A DNA stretch of 7,454 nucleotides from Verrucomicrobiota bacterium. Its GTDB lineage: Bacteria > Verrucomicrobiota > Verrucomicrobiia > Verrucomicrobiales > Verrucomicrobiaceae. The notes under the pieces are model-generated. The model ran no database searches. It saw nothing but the letters and a program-made list of their open reading frames with translations, and was not told where the DNA came from. Below, one piece after another: positions 1-6,054 of the stretch. The translations under genes were made by a program, and so were the position numbers. The stretch spans positions 1 through 7,454 of the forward strand of contig JAEYYS010000031.1 of NCBI GenBank assembly GCA_023428335.1, read 5' to 3'. Position 1 is the stretch's first letter. Each line of letters opens with the position of its first letter.

Positions 1-1458
1 CTGCTGTTCAGCGACCGCGCCGACCTGCTCGGCGATGAGGCCTACTACTGGGACTGGGGCAGGCAGCCGGACTGGGGTTACTTCAGCAAGCCGCCCATGA
101 TTGGCTGGCTCATGGCCGTGGTCGGCCAGCTCACGGGCCATGCCGAATGGGGCATCCGCCTGGCGCCGCTGCTCTTCGGCACCGCCACCCTGGCCACCGC
201 CTTCACCCTGGCGCGACGGCTGTTTGGCGCCCGCACCGCCTGCCTCGCCGGCCTGCTGCTCGCGCTGACGCCCGGCAATGCCGGTCTCAACCTGTTCTTC
301 ACCATCGACGCCCCTCTCCTGCTCGCCTGGTCCTGCGGCCTGCTCTGCACCTGGCTGGCGATCGAGCAACCGCGGCGCCTGCTGCCCTGGGCCGGTCTGG
401 CCCTCGCCCTCGGCTTCGGCGTGCTCAGCAAGCAGATGATGCTGGTTTTTCCAGTCCTGCTCCTGCTCTTCGCTCTCGTCTCGCCCACCGACCGACCGCA
501 GCTGCGCAACCCGCGGCTCTGGCTGGCCGTGCTCGCCGGCGCGGCCTGCCTGCTGCCAGTGCTCGACTGGAACCGCCGGCACCACTGGATCACCATCGAG
601 CACACCAAGCACCACTTCGACAGCGAGAGCCTCGGCTTCGGCGACTGGCTGGCGCGCACCCTGGAGTTCCCTGCGGTGCAGGCCCTGGTGTACACGCCAG
701 TCACCTTCGCCGCCCTGGTCACGGTCGCCTGGCTTGGCCTGCGCCGCTGGCGCGAGCTCGGCCGGGCGGAACGCTTCCTGCTGATCTTTTCGGTGCCGCC
801 GCTGCTCGGTTTCCTGCTGCTGTCGCTGCGCCAGCACATCAATCCCAATTGGCCCGCCGTGTTCTACCTGCCGCTCTTCCTGCTCGCCGCCGCCTGGCTC
901 GACGGCCGCCTCAGCGGCCTGCCCACCGCGCGGCCCGGCTGGCGGCGCGCCTGCCTGCGCAGCGCCGCCGCCATCACCGTCGTCCTGCACCTGACCCTCG
1001 GCGCCATCCTGCTCGGCGCCCTGCCCGCCCCCGGCAAGATCGCCGAAACCCAGGGCTGGAGCGAGACCGGCCGCCGCGCCGGCGCCTTCCTCGAACGCGT
1101 GCCACGCCCGCAGCACACCTTTGTGCTCGTCGCCGGCTACCGCTACGACGCCGCCCAACTCGCCTTCACCCTGCCCCAGCAGCCGCGTGTCTACCGCTGG
1201 AGCAAGTCGGAGGGCATCGACTCCCAGTATGAAGTCTGGCCCGGCCCCGAGGAACGCCTCGGCGACGACGCCCTCATCCTTCAGGCCGGCAAGGCCGCAC
1301 CGCGCCCCCTGGCCGCCCGCCTGGCCGGCCGCTTTGCAGCCGTGGAAACCCTCGGCCGCGTCGAGGTGCCGCTGGAGGGCGGCCGCCTGCGCACTTTCGA
1401 TGTCTTTCTCGGCCGCCATCTGCAAACCTGGCCCAAACCCGGAGGCACCGGCTCATGA
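1..1458 (+). CDS. GT-C / ArnT-like (PMT_2, GT39-type) membrane glycosyltransferase, 5'-truncated by the window edge
   Basis: The reading frame is open from base 1 to the TGA at 1456-1458 (485 codons), so the true start lies upstream. The internal ATG at 97 is not the start, because the family hallmark precedes it: DEAYYW at in-window residues 12-17 and GYFSKPP at 26-32. This is the first periplasmic loop of ArnT/PMT-type enzymes, where the acidic residue is catalytic. Many hydrophobic segments follow (for example residues about 51-75, 95-115, 130-160 and 255-275). A HINPNWP motif lies at 279-285, and a soluble C-terminal tail runs from about residue 360. Such enzymes transfer a sugar from a polyprenyl-phosphate donor to a lipid or protein acceptor on the outer face of the inner membrane. 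Donor and acceptor cannot be read from the sequence, so no arnT symbol is given. It overlaps the following phosphatase gene by ATGA, which suggests co-translation. Confidence 0.88.
   Translation: MLFSDRADLLGDEAYYWDWGRQPDWGYFSKPPMIGWLMAVVGQLTGHAEWGIRLAPLLFGTATLATAFTLARRLFGARTACLAGLLLALTPGNAGLNLFFTIDAPLLLAWSCGLLCTWLAIEQPRRLLPWAGLALALGFGVLSKQMMLVFPVLLLLFALVSPTDRPQLRNPRLWLAVLAGAACLLPVLDWNRRHHWITIEHTKHHFDSESLGFGDWLARTLEFPAVQALVYTPVTFAALVTVAWLGLRRWRELGRAERFLLIFSVPPLLGFLLLSLRQHINPNWPAVFYLPLFLLAAAWLDGRLSGLPTARPGWRRACLRSAAAITVVLHLTLGAILLGALPAPGKIAETQGWSETGRRAGAFLERVPRPQHTFVLVAGYRYDAAQLAFTLPQQPRVYRWSKSEGIDSQYEVWPGPEERLGDDALILQAGKAAPRPLAARLAGRFAAVETLGRVEVPLEGGRLRTFDVFLGRHLQTWPKPGGTGS
1441..1445 (+). promoter_or_regulatory. 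Shine-Dalgarno site of the PAP2 phosphatase gene
   Basis: GGAGG lies 9 nt before the ATG at 1455 and 12 nt before the second ATG at 1458. The spacing favours the first ATG. The site is inside the end of the glycosyltransferase gene. It is the only clear Shine-Dalgarno sequence in front of any gene start in this window. Confidence 0.7.
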
Positions 1459-2078
1459 TGGACTGGGACCTGCAATGGCTGCTGCGCATCAACCGGGAGT
1501 GGGCCCATCCGCTGCTCGACTGGCTGATGCCCGCGGTGTCCTCCATCCACGCCTGGCTGCCCCTGCTCGTGCTCGCCGGCCTCTGGCTGGCTTGGCGCGG
1601 CGGCCGCGAAGGCCGGCACTTCCTGCTCTGCATGACCGTGGCGATCTGCCTGGGCGACGGGCTGGTCTCGAACGGCCTCAAGTATGCGGTCGGCCGCGTC
1701 CGCCCGCAGGATGTCACCAGCGAAGTCACGGTTCGCGACCTCGGCAAGGCCTGGCCGGAGTTCGTCCGTCTGTTCAAGGCACCGACGCAGCGGCCGGGGC
1801 GACCCAAGCCGGTCGAGCATGGCAAGTCCTTCCCGAGCAGCCACACGGTCAACCTGTTCGCCGCCGCCATGGTCATCGCCCACTTCCGCCGCGGCTGGGG
1901 CGCGCTGGCCTTCAGTCTCGCCATCCTCGTCGGTTACTCGCGCATCTACGTCGGCGCCCACTGGCCGAGCGATGTCGTGCCGTCAATCGGCCTCGGCCTG
2001 CTGGTCGGCTGGTGCGCGGTGTGGATCGTCCGCCGCGGTCTCGCCTGGTGGACTCGCCGAACCGCAGGCCAAGCCTGA
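1455..2078 (+). CDS. PAP2-family membrane phosphatase (lipid or polyprenyl phosphate/pyrophosphate phosphatase)
   Basis: This 207-residue protein carries all three parts of the PAP2 acid-phosphatase signature. KX6RP is K76 to R83-P84. The PSGH-type motif reads PSSH at 127-130, with H130 as the expected catalytic acid/base. SRX5HX3D runs from S162-R163 through H169, the expected nucleophile, to D173. Hydrophobic segments at about 33-48, 55-72, 132-143, 148-161 and 175-192 indicate an integral membrane enzyme with its active site at the outer face. A polar loop of about 42 residues separates the first two motifs. Family members dephosphorylate undecaprenyl pyrophosphate, phosphatidylglycerol phosphate or lipid A; which applies here is not visible. 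The ATGA overlap with the glycosyltransferase suggests a shared lipid or glycan pathway. An adjacent second ATG at 1458 leaves the start uncertain by one codon. Confidence 0.93.
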   Translation: MMDWDLQWLLRINREWAHPLLDWLMPAVSSIHAWLPLLVLAGLWLAWRGGREGRHFLLCMTVAICLGDGLVSNGLKYAVGRVRPQDVTSEVTVRDLGKAWPEFVRLFKAPTQRPGRPKPVEHGKSFPSSHTVNLFAAAMVIAHFRRGWGALAFSLAILVGYSRIYVGAHWPSDVVPSIGLGLLVGWCAVWIVRRGLAWWTRRTAGQA

Positions 2079-2127
2079 GCGCGTTTCTGGGTTGCCTTCG
2101 CCGCGCGGCTGCCGCTAGGCTGCTGGC

Positions 2128-3483
2128 ATGTCCCTGCCGCGTTTTGCCGTCTTCCTGCTCGTCCTGACGACCTGCCTGCAGGCCGCCACCCCGCCCAACC
2201 TCGTCTTCGTGCTCGCCGACGACATGGGCTACGGCGACCTCGGCTGCACCGGCAGCACCGACATCCGCACGCCGAACATCGACCGCCTCGCCGCGGAGGG
2301 TGTGCGCTTCACCGATTTCTACGCCAACGCGCCGGTGTGCACGCCGACCCGCGTCGGCTTCATGACCGGCCGCTGGCAGCAGCGCACCGGCATCGAGTTC
2401 GCCTTCGGCTACCAGGTGGAGCAGTGGCGCAAGGTCGGCAGCGACTGGGTGCCGGAGCCCGACATCCACGGGCTTGGCCTGCCCGAGGGCGAAACCACGG
2501 TCGCCCAGCGCCTGCAAAAGGCCGGCTACGCCACCGCTGCCTTCGGCAAGTGGCACCTCGGCTACAAGGACGAGTACAATCCGCTGAAACGCGGCTTCGA
2601 CCAATACTTCGGTGAACTGCTCGGCCATGCCGACTACTATCGCCACCACTACTACGACGGCACCCAGGCCCTGCGCGACGGCCTGCGGCCGGTCAAGGTC
2701 GAGGGCTACTTCACCGACCTGATCAACGAGCGCGCCGTGCGCTTTGTCCGCGAGCAGGGCAAGCGGCCGTTTTTCCTCTACGTGCCCCACCTCGCCCTGC
2801 ACGCCCCCTTCCAGCCGCCGGACACCCCGGGCACACCGGTCGTCACCAAGGAGAACATGCTTGAAGGCAGCCGCGCCATCTACAAGGCCATGCTGGAACG
2901 TGTCGATCTGGGGGTCGGCCAACTGCTGGCCGAACTGGAAAAGCAGGGCGTGCTCGACAACACCCTGTTTGTCTTTTCCAGCGACAACGGCGGCGAGCGC
3001 TACGCCAGCAATGCACCGTTTTTCCATCACAAGGCCACCCTCTGGGAGGGCGGCATCCGCGTGCCCTGCCTGATGCGCTGGCCGGCGCGCCTGCCCAAGG
3101 GCGCCATCTGCAACGCCCCCGCCATCACCATGGACCTGCACGCCACCTTCCTGAAGGCCGCAGGCCTGGAACTGCCGGCCGAGCGCCCCCTCGATGGCAT
3201 CGACCTCGTGCCGCTGGCGCGCGGCGAGGCGGAAGCGGCCGAGCGCGACCTGTGCTGGCGCATGGACCGCAGCAACCGCAAGATGAAGGCGATCCGCCGC
3301 GGCACCTGGAAGTACGTCAACGACGGCGGCAGCATGGACCTGCTCTTCGATCTTGCCACCGACCCCGGCGAGCGCGTCAACCAGGGCTGGCGTCATCCCG
3401 AGGTCCTGCGCGACCTCAAGGTCAGGCTGGCAGGCTGGGAGGCGGAGATGGATGCCGGAGAAAAAACGATCCGGGTGCGTTGA
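2128..3483 (+). CDS. Exported formylglycine-dependent sulfatase (arylsulfatase type, family S1)
   Basis: This 451-residue protein has a Sec-type signal peptide: R5, a hydrophobic core at 7-19, and probable cleavage near CLQA/A at about 19-20. The start at 2128 is supported by this signal, although no Shine-Dalgarno site precedes it. Sulfatase landmarks follow in order: Ca-binding D31-D32 in LADDMGYGD; the CTPTR maturation motif at 71-75, where C71 is converted to formylglycine; GKWHLG at 140-145 (K141, H143); H222 and H225; SSDNGG at 284-289 (D286, N287); and K302 in HHKATLWEGG. The C-terminal part includes LFDLATDPGE at 406-415. All expected active-site residues appear present, so it is probably active on a sulfate ester, perhaps a sulfated sugar. 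The substrate cannot be read. No maturation enzyme is encoded in the window. It lies 49 bp after the phosphatase gene and 74 bp before the DUF1549 gene. Confidence 0.96.
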   Translation: MSLPRFAVFLLVLTTCLQAATPPNLVFVLADDMGYGDLGCTGSTDIRTPNIDRLAAEGVRFTDFYANAPVCTPTRVGFMTGRWQQRTGIEFAFGYQVEQWRKVGSDWVPEPDIHGLGLPEGETTVAQRLQKAGYATAAFGKWHLGYKDEYNPLKRGFDQYFGELLGHADYYRHHYYDGTQALRDGLRPVKVEGYFTDLINERAVRFVREQGKRPFFLYVPHLALHAPFQPPDTPGTPVVTKENMLEGSRAIYKAMLERVDLGVGQLLAELEKQGVLDNTLFVFSSDNGGERYASNAPFFHHKATLWEGGIRVPCLMRWPARLPKGAICNAPAITMDLHATFLKAAGLELPAERPLDGIDLVPLARGEAEAAERDLCWRMDRSNRKMKAIRRGTWKYVNDGGSMDLLFDLATDPGERVNQGWRHPEVLRDLKVRLAGWEAEMDAGEKTIRVR

Positions 3484-3519
3484 CCGCCGCTGACGCGCAA
3501 CCAACGATTTGTTTGGTTT

Positions 3520-3551
3520 GCGATAAAGTGCGCTTTGCTTGGCGTTATTGC
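3520..3551 (+). promoter_or_regulatory. Possible leader hairpin upstream of the DUF1549 gene
   Basis: In the 74-bp gap after the sulfatase, GCGATAA (3520-3526) can pair with TTATTGC (3545-3551), giving seven base pairs with one G-U. The stem ends 6 nt before the ATG at 3558. A smaller inverted repeat, AACCAA/TTGGTT, lies at 3499-3504 and 3513-3518. The gap is visibly richer in A/T than its surroundings. No T-tract follows, so this is not an intrinsic terminator, and no convincing -35/-10 pair was found. A role in start-site accessibility is only a suggestion. Confidence 0.28.
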
Positions 3552-3557
3552 CGGGTG

Positions 3558-5990
3558 ATGAAACTTTCGTGTCTGCTCGCCGCCCTCACCCTCACCGCCG
3601 CCGGCCTGCAGGCGGCCCCCGCCCCTGCGGAGGCCGCCCGCCGCATCGACGCCCTGCTTGAGGCCGACTGGAAAAAGCACAACCTCCAGGGCAACCCGGA
3701 GGCCGATGACGCCACCTTCGTGCGCCGCATCCACCTCGACCTCATCGGCCGCATCCCGACCAGCCGTGAGACCGGCGACTTCCTCGCCTCCAAGGATCCC
3801 GCCAAGCGCGCCAAGCTGATCGACAAACTGCTCGCCTCCGAAGGCTACGTGCAGCACTTCTACAACTACTGGGCCGACGTCCTGCGCGTGCAAACCAACG
3901 GCCAGCAGGCCGGCCCGATCACCGGCGCCGCCTACGCCGGCTACCTGAAGGAGGCCCTGCGCACCAACAAGCCCTACGACAGTCTCGTGCGCGAACTGGT
4001 CACCGCCGAGGGCAAGGCCTGGGACAACGGCGCCATCGGTTACTACATGCGCGACCGCGGCATGCCGCTCGACAACATGGCCAACACCGTGCGCGTCTTC
4101 CTCGGCACCCGCATCGAATGCGCCCAGTGCCACAACCACCCCTTCGACAAGTGGACGCAGATGCAGTTCTACCAGATGGCGGCCTTCACCTACAACGTCG
4201 AGACCCAGGACTACTACGGGGGGGCGATCGACGAGGTGCGCGAGCTGCTGCGCGGCCAGGAGGCCGAACTGCGCGCCCAGTTCAAGGAGCCGCCGCGCCC
4301 GCGCAAGACCCGCCAGATGAGCGCCGAGGAATGGGCGAAACTCGACAAGGAATACAAGGCCAAGGTCGCCGAGGTGAACCGCCAGCGCGATGAGGCGCGC
4401 CAGAAACTGCGCCGCGAGCAGCGCAACTACCAGGAGGCGATGACCGACGTGCGTAACACCATGCGCTACACCGCCGTCGGCAGCCGCGACCGCCGCCTCA
4501 CCCTGCCGCACGGCTACCAGTACCGCGATGCCAAGCCGCGCTCCACCGTCGAGTCCGCGGTCATGATGGGTCACGAAACCGTCACCCAGCCCGGCGAAAC
4601 GCCGCTGCAGGCCTACGCCCGCTGGATGACCTCGCCGGACAATCCGCGCTTCACCTCAGTCATCGCCAACCGCCTGTGGAAAAAGGCCTTCGGCCTCGCC
4701 CTCATCGAACCGCTCGACGAACTCATGGATGGCACCACGCCAATGATTCCCGAGCTGCAGACGCACCTGGAGGGCCTGATGAAGGAAGTCGGCTACGACA
4801 TGAAGGCCTACCTGCGTGTGCTCTTCAACACCTCCGCCTACCAGCGCCAGGTCACCCGCGACGACGTCGCTCCGGGCGTCGCCTACCACTTCACCGGCCC
4901 GCTGCTCCGGCGCATGACCGCCGAACAGATGTGGGACTCCTTTGTCACCCTCATCAACCCCAACCCGGACATGCCCAACCTGCGCCTGCGCGAGGACGCC
5001 GAACAGCGCATCCTGCAGGCCCGCAAGAACGCCGACGGCGTCGATGCCCTCAGCGTCGAAGAGGCCCTGCGCGGCATCAAGCTCAGCGCTGCCGTGTACG
5101 ATCGCAACCGTGAGCGCACCGAAGCCGCCCAGAAGAAGTACCTCGAAGCCCGCGTCCGCCACAAGGACCTCGAGGAGGCGGCCGACCTGCTCAAGCCCGG
5201 TCCCGAACGCGATGCCGCCGTGGCCAAGGTCGCCGAGGCGCGCAAGCAGGTCGACGAACTGCGCCGTGAAGTGAATGAAATTCAGAACGAGGGCCGCCTC
5301 ACCTCCACCCAGGAGATCCTCGTCGCCGGCCACAAGAAACTCTATGAAAAGGTCACCGGCAAACCCTACGCCGGCAGTGCCGGTGCCGGCAGCGCCGAAC
5401 TGCCTGCCGCCATGGCCGGCGACAGCATGATGATGATGGCCAGCGGCGTGCGCGCCGAACGCGTCAGCGTCCCCGGCTACGACCGCCCCGAACTGAGCCC
5501 CGAGCAGCGCAAGGCGCGTGAGCAGGCCGCCCGCGAAGGCTACGCCGAGGAAGCGGCCTTCTATGGTCTGCCGGACAAGGAACGGAAGGACTACTTCCGC
5601 TCGCGCGACCAGCAGAACCGCACCTACGTGCGCGCCGCCGAGGAACAGAGCCCGGCACCGCGCGGCCACCCGCTGCGCGATTTCGGTCAGAGCGATCGCG
5701 AGACCATCGAAAACGCCAACAGCGACGCCAGCGTGCCGCAGAGCCTGTTCCTGATGAATGGCAACCTGCTGCCCAACATCCTCCACCGCCACAGCCAGCT
5801 CATGCTGTCGATCCGCAAGGCCCCCTACCCCGATGACAAGGTCGAAGCCGCCTACCTGGCCCTGCTGTCGCGCCCACCGTCCGCCCGTGAAAAGGAAGTC
5901 TGGGGCAAGGCCGCCGACCAGGGCCTGACCCAGATCGAAGACCTCATCTACGCCCTGCTCAACACCCAGCAATTCATCTTCATCCAGTAA
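3558..5990 (+). CDS. Exported DUF1549 (PSCyt2)-DUF1553 (PSD1) protein with a CXXCH motif and coiled-coil insertions
   Basis: This is an 810-residue protein of the kind typical of Planctomycetota and Verrucomicrobiota. The ATG at 3558 is chosen because it begins a Sec signal peptide (hydrophobic core about 4-16, cleavage near LQA/A at 19-20); upstream in-frame codons lie inside the sulfatase gene. DUF1549 covers about 26-215 and includes FVRRIHLDLIGRIP (54-67) and CAQCHNHPFDKW (188-199), a CXXCH that could bind haem c. A charged coiled-coil-like insert spans about 223-297. DUF1553 begins near 328 with NPRFTSVIANRLW (362-374) and AYQRQVT (427-433). It is interrupted at about 467-700 by a second insert, made of a charged helix (about 505-580), a Gly/Ala/Ser stretch, a run of four Met (624-627) and a polar segment. 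It resumes with VPQSLFLMNGNLLPN and ALLSRPPSAREKE. No PSCyt1 domain is present. The function of the family is not established. It pairs with the downstream DUF1501 gene. Confidence 0.95.
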   Translation: MKLSCLLAALTLTAAGLQAAPAPAEAARRIDALLEADWKKHNLQGNPEADDATFVRRIHLDLIGRIPTSRETGDFLASKDPAKRAKLIDKLLASEGYVQHFYNYWADVLRVQTNGQQAGPITGAAYAGYLKEALRTNKPYDSLVRELVTAEGKAWDNGAIGYYMRDRGMPLDNMANTVRVFLGTRIECAQCHNHPFDKWTQMQFYQMAAFTYNVETQDYYGGAIDEVRELLRGQEAELRAQFKEPPRPRKTRQMSAEEWAKLDKEYKAKVAEVNRQRDEARQKLRREQRNYQEAMTDVRNTMRYTAVGSRDRRLTLPHGYQYRDAKPRSTVESAVMMGHETVTQPGETPLQAYARWMTSPDNPRFTSVIANRLWKKAFGLALIEPLDELMDGTTPMIPELQTHLEGLMKEVGYDMKAYLRVLFNTSAYQRQVTRDDVAPGVAYHFTGPLLRRMTAEQMWDSFVTLINPNPDMPNLRLREDAEQRILQARKNADGVDALSVEEALRGIKLSAAVYDRNRERTEAAQKKYLEARVRHKDLEEAADLLKPGPERDAAVAKVAEARKQVDELRREVNEIQNEGRLTSTQEILVAGHKKLYEKVTGKPYAGSAGAGSAELPAAMAGDSMMMMASGVRAERVSVPGYDRPELSPEQRKAREQAAREGYAEEAAFYGLPDKERKDYFRSRDQQNRTYVRAAEEQSPAPRGHPLRDFGQSDRETIENANSDASVPQSLFLMNGNLLPNILHRHSQLMLSIRKAPYPDDKVEAAYLALLSRPPSAREKEVWGKAADQGLTQIEDLIYALLNTQQFIFIQ
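4119..4133 (+). other. Codons of the CXXCH haem-type motif
   Basis: Codons TGC GCC CAG TGC CAC encode C188-A-Q-C191-H192 of the DUF1549 protein. CXXCH is the covalent haem c attachment motif, and its position matches the conserved cysteine motif of the PSCyt2 domain. It is the only CXXCH in the protein. Whether haem is really attached in this family is not known to me. Confidence 0.7.
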
Positions 5991-5994
5991 CAGC

Positions 5995-6054
5995 ATGGAG
6001 CACGGAGACCAAACTCTCCACTCTCCACTCTCCACTTTCCGTCCTCCGCCATGA
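5995..6054 (+). CDS. Candidate 19-codon mini-ORF bridging the DUF1549 and DUF1501 genes
   Basis: An ATG at 5995 lies 4 nt after the DUF1549 stop codon (TAA, 5988-5990). It opens 19 codons that end at TGA 6052-6054, and this stop overlaps the DUF1501 start codon as ATGA. The peptide begins MEHGDQ and ends RPPP directly before the stop; a proline run at the C-terminus can slow ribosomes. It has no Shine-Dalgarno site, so it would depend on ribosomes re-initiating after the upstream gene. No homology is expected, because most of it is the heptanucleotide repeat. It may be a chance ORF; the case rests on the two tight junctions and on the lack of a ribosome-binding site for the DUF1501 gene. Confidence 0.25.
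   Translation: MEHGDQTLHSPLSTFRPPP
5996..6027 (+). promoter_or_regulatory. Possible hairpin in the DUF1549-DUF1501 spacer
   Basis: TGGAG (5996-6000) can pair with CTCCA (6023-6027), and GGAGA (6004-6008) with TCTCC (6015-6019). The two 5-bp stems are separated by a 3x3 internal loop and capped by the 6-nt loop CCAAAC. The 3' strand is formed by the first heptanucleotide repeat units. No T-tract follows, so termination is unlikely. It could affect mRNA stability or re-initiation between the two genes, which is a guess. Confidence 0.35.
6013..6040. repeat. Heptanucleotide tandem repeat, (ACTCTCC)x3 plus ACTTTCC
   Basis: Three perfect copies of ACTCTCC (6013-6019, 6020-6026, 6027-6033) are followed by a one-mismatch fourth copy (6034-6040). 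The tract ends 10 nt before the DUF1501 start codon. It is strictly pyrimidine-rich apart from the A opening each unit, unlike the surrounding coding sequence. As the unit is 7 bp, gain or loss of a copy would shift any reading frame crossing it. It also leaves the DUF1501 gene without a purine-rich ribosome-binding site. Confidence 0.9.

Noticed and set aside
97..99. ATG at 97 as the start of the glycosyltransferase
   Set aside because: The conserved DEAYYW and GYFSKPP motifs are encoded before it in the same open frame, so the gene begins left of the window.
2095..2120. GC-rich palindromic sequence before the sulfatase as a terminator
   Set aside because: The possible stems are short, have tiny loops and are not followed by a T-tract.
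1121..2167. 348-codon + strand open frame across the glycosyltransferase-phosphatase junction
   Set aside because: It is out of frame with both genes and its translation is Arg/Pro/Ala/Ser-rich. The PAP2 signature and the membrane segments lie in another frame.
1912..3504. 530-codon open frame on the - strand over the sulfatase
   Set aside because: It is an antisense shadow of the sulfatase, whose catalytic motifs are intact. The - strand product shows no recognisable family.
3252..3557. Upstream extension of the DUF1549 gene to an ATG at 3252
   Set aside because: The extension lies mostly inside the sulfatase coding sequence in another frame and would bury the signal peptide that begins at 3558.
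3393..4574. 393-codon open frame on the - strand over the DUF1549 region
   Set aside because: It has the same low-complexity Val/Gly/Ala/Leu/His-rich shadow composition and lies opposite the conserved CXXCH domain.
5370..5390. GCCGGC inverted repeat inside the DUF1549 gene
   Set aside because: It results from Ala/Gly/Ser-rich coding sequence (AGSAGAGSA) in a GC-rich gene. Nothing suggests a separate role.
6013..6040. CRISPR-like array
   Set aside because: The units are 7 bp and directly adjacent, without spacers. This is a simple tandem repeat.
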